A DNA stretch of 56,670 nucleotides from Chloroflexota bacterium (GCA_005882135.1 VBDR01000035.1:1-56670); one strand, 5' to 3'; shown: positions 49,276 through 56,159, counted from the first letter of the stretch. The notes: generated from the letters alone by a model not told the origin. Translations and numbers: made by a program.

Positions 49276-49898
49276 GGGGAGGTGGCCTTGTCCTTCCCAC
49301 GTGTGGAGAGGTGGCGCCGAAGGCGCCGGAGGGGCTGGGTCGGAGGGGCTTCGAGGTGGGCGACGTCTCCGAGCGAGCCGACCATCCGCCGATCCCCAAG
49401 CACGCGCACGGTGCTGATGCTGGTGTAGTAAGGGAGCATTCGCAGCCGCCCAGGCTCGAGGTGCATGACGTCGGTGAGGCACGCGATGATCGCGCCGCCA
49501 TGACTCACGATGACGACGCGCTCTCCGTGATGCTCCCTGATGACGTCGTCCAGCACCGAACGCATCCTGGTCACCGCGGAGTCGGGCGTTTCCTGGAAAT
49601 CGAGCGTGCCGTCCTCATCGATCTCCAAGGCCATCTCGACAAGGCGCTCATCGACACGGACATGATCGGTGATGGCGTGCGCGGTCTCGGTCGCGCGGCG
49701 ATAAGGGCTTGAATACACTGCGGCCGGCTTCATGCGCCGGACGCGCTGGCCGAGGCGCTCCGCCTGGTCGCGTCCGACCGCGCTGAGGGGCGGGTCTTCG
49801 GCCACGACCACGTCGCGATAGCAGTCCGCGTGTCTCACCAGCCAGATCTCTGTCACGCCTTCAACCCCGATCAGGAAAGCGGCCTCGAGAGATCGCAT
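49272..49898 (-). CDS. Histidine phosphatase family protein
   Basis: About 208 residues. RHG-type motif in EIWLVRHADCYRD, SSPYRRATETAHAI, the acid region MALEIDEDG and VVIVSHGGAIIACL with the second His. Hydrolyses phosphomonoesters; substrate unknown. ATG 49898 is used, but GTG 49856 just before the motif is as likely. The C-terminal tail (about 20 residues, basic) comes from a palindromic repeat. It heads the minus-strand operon: phosphatase, kinase, ACAD, methyltransferase, each overlapping the next by 4-8 nt. Confidence 0.82.
   Translation of the reverse strand: MRSLEAAFLIGVEGVTEIWLVRHADCYRDVVVAEDPPLSAVGRDQAERLGQRVRRMKPAAVYSSPYRRATETAHAITDHVRVDERLVEMALEIDEDGTLDFQETPDSAVTRMRSVLDDVIREHHGERVVIVSHGGAIIACLTDVMHLEPGRLRMLPYYTSISTVRVLGDRRMVGSLGDVAHLEAPPTQPLRRLRRHLSTRGKDKATSP
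49290..49340 (-). repeat. GC-rich palindromic repeat, family A (degenerate)
   Basis: CTTCCCACG-tg-TGGAGAGGTGGCGCC-gaa-GGCGCCGGAGGGG, a diverged copy of the family. It lies entirely inside the 3' end of the histidine phosphatase gene and encodes its last 20 or so residues. Confidence 0.6.
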
Positions 49899-49948
49899 GG
49901 CTCGGGTCAGATGCTCCGAACCGGCTGCCACGGCTAACATTCGACCAC

Positions 49949-50482
49949 ATGCTCCGGTTTGTGGGCATCGTCGCCCTCTTCGTCCTAGCAGCCTGCAACC
50001 AGACAAACGTCAAGGTGGCGCCGACTCCCTCGCCTGTCATCGCGCAGGGGAATTGGAAGCAGAGCCTTACGCTTACCGGCGACCTTCCGGGCCAGATCAC
50101 CGGAATCGTTGCCGATCAGGGTGCGCAGCAGACCTTCTGCTCGGGTTCCAAAGTCCGTAACGGCGAAATCTGGTCGGACAGCTTCTACGCGAACGTCGAC
50201 TCGAGCGGAAGCGCGTGGCAGCTCAACATCCTGATCGAGAACTTTCGCGGGCCAGGGACCTACTCCGACAAGGACGTCAAGATCTCGCTGCAGTCGAGTG
50301 ACAACGGCACAGCGTGGTTGAACCAGGACGCCGACCCGGCCATGCATCTCGACGCCGACAAGGTGACGTTCACCATCGACCGCAGCTTGCAGTCGGGGAC
50401 GATGGACGCGTTTCTGACGAGCGCGAAGTCAGGCAAACGCGGAGCCGAGCACATCACGGGCAGCTGGAACTGCCGGGGCTGA
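49949..50482 (+). CDS. Lipoprotein of unknown function
   Basis: A 177-residue secreted lipoprotein: signal peptide MLRFVGIVALFVLAAC with lipobox LAAC, lipidated Cys at 16. The mature part is beta-rich with two further Cys (FCSGSK and WNCRG), perhaps a disulphide. No family recognised. Plus-strand neighbour of the thioesterase gene. Confidence 0.72.
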   Translation: MLRFVGIVALFVLAACNQTNVKVAPTPSPVIAQGNWKQSLTLTGDLPGQITGIVADQGAQQTFCSGSKVRNGEIWSDSFYANVDSSGSAWQLNILIENFRGPGTYSDKDVKISLQSSDNGTAWLNQDADPAMHLDADKVTFTIDRSLQSGTMDAFLTSAKSGKRGAEHITGSWNCRG

Positions 50483-50488
50483 TCGACG

Positions 50489-50908
50489 GTGGAGGTCCAC
50501 TTCGACGGCCACTGTTTCGGGTGTGGACCGCTCAACCCTGAGGGTCTGCAGCTGAAATTCGAGCCTGGGCCGGAAGGCTCGACGGCCGAGTACCAGGTGC
50601 CGGAACGGTTCCAGAGCTGGGCCGGGATGGCGCACGGCGGCATGGTCGCTTTGATGCTGGACGAGGCGGTGGGCTGGGCGGCCTGGCACGCCGGGCATCC
50701 CGGAGTGACGGGCCGTCTTCAGGTCAGCTTTCGGCGCCCGCTGAAATTGGGCGAGCGGGTGCGGATCGTGGGCAAGGTGGAAAACATCCGGCGCACACTC
50801 GTTTACGTGACGGCATTGGTCGAGAACCGCGACGACCAGTCTCGGATTGCCGACGCCACGGCGACCCTGGTGGAAGTCAAAACCGTGGTCGACCCGACCG
50901 TCCGGTAG
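50489..50908 (+). CDS. PaaI-type hotdog-fold thioesterase
   Basis: A 139-residue single-hotdog protein. FGCGPLNPEGLQLKF at the start, the helix motif MAHGGMVALMLDEAVGWAA with HGG, and SFRRPLKLGERVRIVGKV are typical of PaaI/YbgC-like acyl-CoA thioesterases. It releases CoA from small or aromatic acyl-CoA. GTG start, 6 nt after the lipoprotein gene. Confidence 0.87.
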   Translation: MEVHFDGHCFGCGPLNPEGLQLKFEPGPEGSTAEYQVPERFQSWAGMAHGGMVALMLDEAVGWAAWHAGHPGVTGRLQVSFRRPLKLGERVRIVGKVENIRRTLVYVTALVENRDDQSRIADATATLVEVKTVVDPTVR

Positions 50909-50924
50909 TCACAATTCGTTTCCG

Positions 50925-50930
50925 TAGAGT
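50925..50930 (+). promoter_or_regulatory. -10 box TAGAGT before the DedA gene
   Basis: TAGAGT ends 11 nt before the ATG at 50942. Same layout as other leaderless-type promoters in the window. Confidence 0.38.
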
Positions 50931-50941
50931 GGGTCACCCGT

Positions 50942-51757
50942 ATGAGCAGCGCTGACGTCCACGTTCCGCTTCGGCGCCGGATATTGAACTCGCTTCGAAG
51001 CGGTCGAGCTCTGCAGGTCGGCGCGGCCTCACTCCTGGCGCTGGCGGTGATCATCGTTTTGGCCCTTCTCTACGGCGATCTGCCGGAGTTCCTACACGCG
51101 GGTGGCCGCATCGTGCGCGACTTCATGCGCCAGAACGCGTTCTTGCCAGGATTCGCCCTCCTCTACATCGAGGAGTCCGGCGTACCGCTGCCGGCGCCCG
51201 GCGACGTGTTCGTGATGTACGTGGCGACGCACGTGCCACACAACCCGCTGGCCTGGATTGCGGCGTGGCTGGGCCTCATCCTGGCGGTCGTCCTGGGCGC
51301 CACCAACCTGTTCCTGATCTCGAGGCGGTTCGGGCGCCGCCTGGTGGACAGCTCGCTCGCCGAGTACGTGCACCTGACCCCTGAGCGCCTGGAGAAGGCG
51401 GAGGAATGGTTCCAGCGCTACGGGGTGCTGGCGATCATCTTTGGCCGCCATATCCCGGGCTTCCGGATTCCGATCACGGTCGCGAGCGGCATTTTCCATG
51501 TTCGCTACCGGGTGTTTGCGGCGAGCGTTGCCGTATCGACGGCAATCTGGGCGGGCGTGATGCTGATCATCGGCATCAACTTCGGGCCGCGACTCGCAGA
51601 CTTGCTGCGAGCGCACAGCTTCCTCTATTTCGTGTGGGGCGCGATCGTGCTTGGGCTGGTCGGCAGCATCTTCGTCAGGCAGCGACTGCGGGCGCGACGG
51701 GCCGCCATGAACAAACCTGACCGCCCGTTAGGTTCGCCAAGTTCATCGAAGCCCTAG
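50942..51757 (+). CDS. DedA-family membrane protein
   Basis: A 271-residue membrane protein with about five hydrophobic segments. ALLYIEESGVPLPAPGDVFVMYVA (acidic residue conserved), FQRYGVLAIIFGRHIPGFRIPITVASGI (the F-x-R-x-x-P-x-x-R motif) are the DedA/SNARE-associated signatures. DedA proteins are undecaprenyl-phosphate or phospholipid flippases/scramblases. A basic tail ends the protein. It is the last gene before the tRNA island. Confidence 0.9.
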   Translation: MSSADVHVPLRRRILNSLRSGRALQVGAASLLALAVIIVLALLYGDLPEFLHAGGRIVRDFMRQNAFLPGFALLYIEESGVPLPAPGDVFVMYVATHVPHNPLAWIAAWLGLILAVVLGATNLFLISRRFGRRLVDSSLAEYVHLTPERLEKAEEWFQRYGVLAIIFGRHIPGFRIPITVASGIFHVRYRVFAASVAVSTAIWAGVMLIIGINFGPRLADLLRAHSFLYFVWGAIVLGLVGSIFVRQRLRARRAAMNKPDRPLGSPSSSKP

Positions 51758-51847
51758 CGTCGCGGATGTAGAACACATCCCGATGAAGGTCCGTTCGGCG
51801 ACCGGACCTCCACCTCCTCGCGATGAGCGTCTCAACGAGTGCCCCGA

Positions 51848-51853
51848 TAGAAT
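51848..51853 (+). promoter_or_regulatory. -10 box TAGAAT for tRNA-Pro
   Basis: TAGAAT ends 10 nt before the first base of the tRNA. Its spacing gives independent support that this box is the organism's usual -10 element. Confidence 0.45.
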
Positions 51854-51863
51854 CACTTCCAAT

Positions 51864-51940
51864 CGGGGGCTGGCGCAGTTTGGCAGCGCGCACGGTTCGG
51901 GACCGTGAGGCCCCGGGTTCAAATCCCGGGCCCCCGACCA
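51864..51940 (+). tRNA. tRNA-Pro(CGG)
   Basis: 77 nt including an encoded CCA. Acceptor CGGGGGC/GCCCCCG, D arm GCGC...GCGC, anticodon stem CACGG/CCGTG around loop TTCGGGA (anticodon CGG), T arm CCGGG-TTCAAAT-CCCGG. All stems are perfect. The 3' half is the attachment site of the island to its right. Confidence 0.97.
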
Positions 51941-51976
51941 TTTCGTATTCGAAATCGACGATTTCCAAAGTGGTTG
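51921..51976 (+). repeat. Direct repeat, left copy (tRNA tail plus downstream)
   Basis: 56 bp from the tRNA T arm through GAAATCGACGATTTC to GTGGTTG. It recurs with one indel and a few mismatches at 53142-53198, on the other side of the IS. The GAAATCG-a-CGATTTC palindrome is kept in both copies. Confidence 0.8.
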
Positions 51977-52025
51977 AACTGCCCTGGGTTTGATGGAGGC
52001 TGCATTCTTTGGGAGGATGTAGCCC

Positions 52026-52376
52026 ATGTCAGCATCGAAGCAGCAGACGCCCAAGCATGGATCGGGACACCAACATCCAGCTGAGCTGAGAGAGCGAGCG
52101 GTCCGCATGGTCCAGGAGACCATGAAGGAGACTGGCGAACGTCACGGTGTGGTGACGCGAATCGCGGTGCAGCTGGGACTCGGCTCGGAGACCCTGCGTC
52201 ACTGGGTCAAGCAAGCCGAGATCGACAATGGTCAGCGCCCTGGAGTGACGACCAAGGACCAGCAGCGAATCGCTGAGTTGGAGAAGGAGGTCCGCGAGCT
52301 CCGCCGAGCCAACGAGATCCTCAAGGCGGCGTCGGCTTTCTTCGCGAGGGAGCTCGACCCTCGACTGCCGAAGTAG
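52026..52376 (+). CDS. IS3-family transposase OrfA
   Basis: 116 residues: helix-turn-helix (ELRERAVRMVQETM...TRIAVQLGLGSETLRHWVKQAE) and a leucine-zipper-like coiled coil (RIAELEKEVRELRRANEIL). OrfA binds the terminal repeats of the element. Its TAG stop shares a base with the GTG of orfB, so OrfB would be made by re-initiation or by frameshifting into a fusion. Confidence 0.92.
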   Translation: MSASKQQTPKHGSGHQHPAELRERAVRMVQETMKETGERHGVVTRIAVQLGLGSETLRHWVKQAEIDNGQRPGVTTKDQQRIAELEKEVRELRRANEILKAASAFFARELDPRLPK

Positions 52377-53101
52377 TGAGCTTCATCAACGAACACCGGG
52401 ACAGGTTCGGGGTCGAGCCGATCTGCGAGACGCTGCAGGTCGCCCCGTCTACTTATTACGCGGCACTGGCGCGGCCACCATCGGCTCGACAGCTGCGCGG
52501 GGGAAAGACCTGGCGTACCACGATTCCGACCCCGGCTACCTCACGGCCGGCCGACCTGGTCGACCGCGACTTCAGCGCGACGGCGCCCAACCGGCTCTGG
52601 GTTGCCGACCTCACCTACGTCAGCACTTGGCCAGGCGTCGTCTACACGGCTTTCGTCACCGACGTCTTCAGTCGCTACATCGTTGGTTGGAAGGTCTCGA
52701 CCACTTTGCGAGCAGAGCTCGCGCTCGACGCCTTGGAGATGGCGATCTGGTCAAGAGGCACTACCGACCTCAAGGGCCTGGTCCATCATTCCGACCGCGG
52801 GGTCCAGTACCTCGCCATTCGCTACACCGAACGCCTGGCCGACGCCGGCGCGGTCTGCTCGGTCGGGTCGCGCGGCGATTCTTATGACAATGCGCTGGCC
52901 GAGTCCGTCATCGGCCTCTACAAGACTGAGCTGATTCGCAAGCAAGGACCGTGGCGCTCATTCGAGCAGCTCGAGCTGGCGACGGCGCGCTGGATCGAGT
53001 GGTACAACCAGCGCCGCCTTCACAGCTCCATCGGAGATCTGCCACCAGCAGAGTTCGAGTCGACTTACTATCGGGAGCGCACGGCGTCAGCCGTGGCGTG
53101 A
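52376..53101 (+). pseudogene. IS3-family transposase OrfB with internal in-frame deletion
   Basis: 241 residues. The rve integrase core is whole: VADLTYV (first Asp), HHSDRGVQY (second Asp) and NALAESVIG (Glu), ending with WIEWYNQRRLHSSIG. The N-terminal part reads SFINEHRDRFGVEPIC...STYYAALARPPSARQLR and then jumps to GGKTWRTTIPTP. Homologues have about 60 residues of helix-turn-helix (HTH_21) between these points. The protein is therefore probably unable to transpose alone. Confidence 0.82.
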
Positions 53102-53141
53102 AACCAAACCGGGAAGTCTCCAAGAAACCCAGGGCGATTCA

Positions 53142-53198
53142 AAATCCCGGGCCCCCGACCATTTTCGTATTCGAAATCGGCGATTTCCGATGTGGTTG
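53142..53198 (+). repeat. Direct repeat, right copy (tRNA tail plus downstream)
   Basis: Begins directly after the IS right end with AAATCCCGGGCCCCCGACCA, the last 20 bases of tRNA-Pro, and continues with the same downstream sequence as at 51941-51976 with four or five differences. Probable older attachment site. Confidence 0.8.
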
Positions 53199-53700
53199 GA
53201 GTCAGCTTCACACCGCCGTATCACAACTTCCTGCAGACCAAACGAAACCGGGGCGGTGTAACGGCGTCTTTCGTAGGCAATGTGAGATCACGCGACTGAG
53301 AATCGTTGGATAGGCAGCGCCCCAAGCCGGCGGACGCACGGGGCAGGACCGTGAGGCACCTGGGTTTGAAAATCAAAGGTGCTGTCCACGCCGGCGTGCT
53401 GCCGGCGCACGGGTCAGGACCCTGAAGCTCACCGCTCTGAAACTCGAATCTCGTCGAGTCCTGCAAAGCTGAGCACCCGCCTTGAAAGCGCAGGGCGTAG
53501 GTTGCGATCCCTACTTGTGCTCCCTTAGTCCCTGTTGATCGCGTAGCGCGTGATGGAGCAGCGCAGCAAGCACGCACGGTCTGCGGTCAGCCTGCGGCGA
53601 ACTCGGCGATCAGTCGGAGGCGAACTGGGCGATCAGCCGGCGGGTGATGCCGGGTGCGAGCCGCGCAGGCCCAGGCCTCTGGACTGTGAAACTCACTCCG
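53199..53700. other. Non-coding stretch with tRNA-like remnants
   Basis: No convincing gene. At 53337-53353 CACGG-GGCAGGA-CCGTG keeps the tRNA-Pro anticodon stem with an altered loop; at 53405-53428 a similar, worse copy is seen. At 53471-53521 GAGCAC...CGC-CTTGAAA-GCG...GTAGG...CCTAC...GTGCTC resembles the 3' part of a tRNA-Ser(TGA). All look decayed (for example, missing U33). Confidence 0.45.
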
Positions 53701-54213
53701 TCAGCGGGTGAACCGGAAGCGGGTCTGCGCGAAGTCGCCCTTGGCGAAGGACAGCACCTTCGTGGGGGCGACCGCGAAGACGAACGCGTCGCCGCCGTCG
53801 TGGCGGAACATGCCATCCCGCACCTCGAAGTCCCAATCGCCGTGATACTTCGACCGCCACGATTCCGCCAGATGGACCAGCAGCTTCTCGTCAGTGACGC
53901 GCACGGCGGTGCCTTCGACGACGACATCGAGCCCGGACTTCCACGCGTTGTTGCCGGTCGTGAGCACGCAGTTCGCGTTTCTCGCGAGGTTCACGCACTT
54001 CTGTTCCTCGGCGCCGGTGCAGAAGTAGAGCGAACCGTCGACCCAGACGGCCGGCAACGGCGTGACATGCGGCCGCCCGTCGGACCGAACTGTCGAGATC
54101 CAGAACAACTCGGCGCCATCGATGGTGTGCTCGACGCGGTCCCAAGGCGTTGCCGATGCGTTCGGATCGCTGAAGCGGGCGTCGAGCTCAGCGGCCGGTA
54201 TTGCTGTAGTCAT
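53701..54213 (-). CDS. Pyridoxamine-phosphate-oxidase-fold (PPOX) flavin/F420-type protein
   Basis: A 170-residue split-barrel protein: FWISTVRSDGRPHVTPLPAVWVDGSLYFCTG and KCVNLARNANCVLTTGNN are typical of PPOX/F420-dependent oxidoreductases. It binds FMN, F420 or heme; substrate unknown. The F420-reductase-like gene at 55198 in the same island makes F420 attractive. ATG 54213 start. Confidence 0.85.
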   Translation of the reverse strand: MTTAIPAAELDARFSDPNASATPWDRVEHTIDGAELFWISTVRSDGRPHVTPLPAVWVDGSLYFCTGAEEQKCVNLARNANCVLTTGNNAWKSGLDVVVEGTAVRVTDEKLLVHLAESWRSKYHGDWDFEVRDGMFRHDGGDAFVFAVAPTKVLSFAKGDFAQTRFRFTR

Positions 54214-54372
54214 CGCTCACCTCCTGCGTCACCAGTATGGAACGCCCGGTTCGTTCCGCATCATGCGGGAGTTGGCCACGCCCTCCCTTGGGATCGACGA
54301 TCCGGCACTACGACGCTCCGCGCGGGACACTCCGCTTAAGGAAGGCCGGCCATTCTGTCCCCAAGTGGTCGT

Positions 54373-54876
54373 TTATCCAAAGGTGCAATTCCTCGTGACC
54401 TTCTTCATGGCGCCCTCCACGACCGCCAGCTCTTGACCGTCCAATGGCCCGACGAAGAGCTGCGCCACCCGCCGAATGTGGATCGGAGCCGTCTCTTTGG
54501 GGCGCGATACGCCCAGATCGGTCAGCGCAACCACCACCTCACGGCCGTCCGCCTCGGCTTCGGCTCGACTGACCAGACCTGCCTCGACGAGGCTGTCGAC
54601 GGGCCCGGTCATCCCCGACCGCGAGCTGTACGCTCTTTCGGCTAGCTCCGTCATTCGCAGCGCGTCGCCGGCCTGAACCAGCTGAGCCGGAATGTCGTAG
54701 TCGCCCAGAGTCAGACCCGTCACCTCCACGAGGTCAACCGCCAGCTTGCGGACAAGGGTGGCATGAGCCCGGAGAAGGGCGAGCCAGGCGGCGATCCACC
54801 GAGCGCGGGTGAACCTCGGCCACGAGTTTGTCAACCAGGCCGGTAAGCTCGGATCCGAAGGTACTTGCACTTGCAA
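54373..54876 (-). CDS. MarR-family transcriptional regulator (island)
   Basis: A 167-residue winged-helix protein: LTLGDYDIPAQLVQAGDALRMTELAERAYSSRSGMTGPVDSLVEAGLVSRAEAEADGREVVVALT. The wing DxR is changed (AEADGREV). TTG start at 54876, which overlaps the palindrome TTGCA-ct-TGCAA; a later GTG (54870) is an alternative. Divergent from the LUD fragment and F420-like genes, which it probably controls. Confidence 0.85.
   Translation of the reverse strand: MQVQVPSDPSLPAWLTNSWPRFTRARWIAAWLALLRAHATLVRKLAVDLVEVTGLTLGDYDIPAQLVQAGDALRMTELAERAYSSRSGMTGPVDSLVEAGLVSRAEAEADGREVVVALTDLGVSRPKETAPIHIRRVAQLFVGPLDGQELAVVEGAMKKVTRNCTFG
54865..54876. promoter_or_regulatory. Palindrome TTGCA-ct-TGCAA, candidate MarR operator
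   Basis: Perfect 5-bp arms at the start of the MarR gene. A wider inverted repeat (GTACTTGCA at 54861-54869, TGCAGGTAC at 54907-54915) spans the divergent promoter region. Confidence 0.45.
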
Positions 54877-54933
54877 TAAAACTACCCCGCCGGAAGTATT
54901 TGGCTTTGCAGGTACGTCTGAGGAGGACCAGTG

Positions 54934-55167
54934 ATGATCGAAAAATTGACCGCCGAAGCCATCGACCCTGCCTTAAAGCTTCGGTATGGCAGGGCGAAGA
55001 GCGCCGCCGACCTGGAGCGGACAGCCGTGGCCCTGGAAGGGAATGGCTTTGTTGTCGGCCGGGCCGCGAATGCTGCCGAACGGGTCAACGAAATCTTGGT
55101 CATCAACCGCGAGATCAACCCAGGCTGCATCACCGTGGTCCTGGTCGACGAGGTCATCGGGTTCTGA
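54934..55167 (+). pseudogene. Short protein, probable N-terminal fragment of a LUD-domain protein
   Basis: 77 residues after a clear Shine-Dalgarno (AGGAGG, 54921-54926). RAKSAADLERTAVALEGNGFVVGRAANAAERV resembles the start of LUD (lactate-utilisation) domain proteins, in which the region is followed by about 120 more residues. Here it stops after VVLVDEVIGF. Either a relic or a small protein in its own right. GTG 54931 is an alternative start. Confidence 0.5.
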
Positions 55168-55182
55168 GGCAGGCCTTGCCTC
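55166..55182 (+). other. Hairpin between the LUD fragment and the reductase-like gene
   Basis: GAGGCA-ggcct-TGCCTC, right at the stop codon of the fragment and 16 nt before the next ATG. Could be a weak attenuator. Confidence 0.35.
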
Positions 55183-55197
55183 TCATGGAGGAGTGAC

Positions 55198-55860
55198 ATG
55201 ACGACTGCAATCATCGGCATCGGAAACATTGGCGGAACACTTGCCCGCCACCTCGCAGCAGGAGGCGAATCGGTAGTCCTTTCGGCCAGGGACCCGGACG
55301 CGGCGAAGAAGCTCGCGACCGAGATCGGCAGCACGGCGGAGGCGGCGCGCAGCAACCGGGATGCGGTCGAGCGGGCGAATACCGTGGTCCTGGCCCTGTG
55401 GCTCGACGCGATCAGGATCGTGGTCCCCGAGATCGCGGACCTTCTGACCGGAAAGCTCGTGATCGATACGTCCAACCCGATCGCGGTCGGTGCCGATGGC
55501 TCCGTCTCGCGCACATTGCCGGAAGGCCAGTCGTCGGGCGAGGTGGTATCTCGCTTGCTACCGGAAGGCGCCCTGTATGCCAAAGCATTTGGCACCCTTT
55601 CCGCGCCGCTTCTCGCGTCGGCCGCACACCGAACCCCGGATCCAGCGGTGCTGTTCTACGCGACCGACGACAACGGGGTGCAGTCGGAGATAGAACGTCT
55701 TATCAGAGTGGCCGGCTTCGAGGCGGTGCGGGCGGGCGGCGTAGATGCCTCCCTACGCATCGAGGTGGGCGGTGACCTCCATGCATTTGGCGGCCTGAAC
55801 GGCCGGCTCATCGACCGGACCGAGGCCGAGTCGCTTGTTGGCTCGTCGACGCGAGCCTAG
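55198..55860 (+). CDS. NADPH-dependent F420 reductase-like / NADP-binding oxidoreductase
   Basis: A 220-residue Rossmann protein: IIGIGNIGGTLARHLAAGG for NADP, VLSARDP, VVLALWLDAI, VIDTSNPI, and YAKAFGTLSAPLLAS. This is the Fno-like family (F420H2:NADP oxidoreductase), although many members act on other substrates. Preceded by GGAGGAG Shine-Dalgarno. With the PPOX protein it could form an F420-using pair inside the island. Confidence 0.82.
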   Translation: MTTAIIGIGNIGGTLARHLAAGGESVVLSARDPDAAKKLATEIGSTAEAARSNRDAVERANTVVLALWLDAIRIVVPEIADLLTGKLVIDTSNPIAVGADGSVSRTLPEGQSSGEVVSRLLPEGALYAKAFGTLSAPLLASAAHRTPDPAVLFYATDDNGVQSEIERLIRVAGFEAVRAGGVDASLRIEVGGDLHAFGGLNGRLIDRTEAESLVGSSTRA

Positions 55861-56114
55861 CTGCGAAGCCAGAGGCTGCAAAAGCGCTCCGACGCGCCTG
55901 GGCTCGTGGCCCCGGCCGTCGGGCGCCTCGCGGAGGGGCAGTCGATCTCTTACCCAGGCGGCTGCGCGCCGATCCCACAAAGCATGGCCCTGTAGCACCT
56001 CATGTAGTAATCCGACGGAAGAACGGCTCACATCTGGACGGAGAGGCTGGCCGAGTTGAAGAACTCGACCTGAAACCGATCGTTTCGAGCTTTTCTGGAC
56101 GAAAGGTCGCAGAG
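55861..56114. other. Non-coding right end of the island
   Basis: No gene supported. From 56040 GGAGAGG-CTGGCCGAGT-TGAA...CTCGACCTGAAACCGA resembles the 5' half of a tRNA-Ser, without a matching acceptor 3' strand. It is followed directly by the tRNA-Pro fragment. Probably another tRNA remnant. Confidence 0.4.
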
Positions 56115-56159
56115 TTCGGGACCGTGAGGCCCCGGGTTCAAATCCCGGGTCCCCGACCA
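56115..56159 (+). repeat. tRNA-Pro 3'-half copy, right attachment site
   Basis: 45 bases from the anticodon loop to CCA, with one change (C to T) from tRNA-Pro at 51896-51940. It lacks a matching 5' half, so it is not a working tRNA. Confidence 0.85.

Larger units (their letters stand above)
51975..53141 (+). mobile_element. IS3-family insertion sequence, internally deleted
   Basis: 1167 bp. Left end TGAACTGCCCTGGGTTTGAT and the reverse complement of the right end TGAATCGCCCTGGGTTTCTT form terminal inverted repeats. Contains orfA and orfB. No matching target duplication is seen; the flanks are the two tRNA-tail repeats. OrfB has lost about 60 residues. Confidence 0.85.
51896..56159. mobile_element. 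Genomic island at tRNA-Pro, integrase missing
   Basis: The left boundary is the 3' 45 bases of tRNA-Pro (51896-51940), the right boundary a 44/45 identical copy (56115-56159). This is the classical tyrosine-integrase pattern, with attachment from anticodon loop to CCA end. Contents: IS3-type element, tRNA-like remnants, PPOX flavoprotein, MarR regulator, LUD-like fragment, F420/NADP reductase-like protein. No integrase or transfer gene, so it is a relic. Confidence 0.72.

Noticed and set aside
51675..52123. Minus-strand frames over the tRNA reading GPGFEPGASRSR or ARDLNPGPHGPEP
   Set aside because: These are antisense translations of the tRNA-Pro gene, a well-known false protein family; not genes.
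53610..53927. 105-codon minus-strand frame running into the PPOX gene
   Set aside because: Overlaps the PPOX gene in a different frame; Ser/Arg-rich with no homology.
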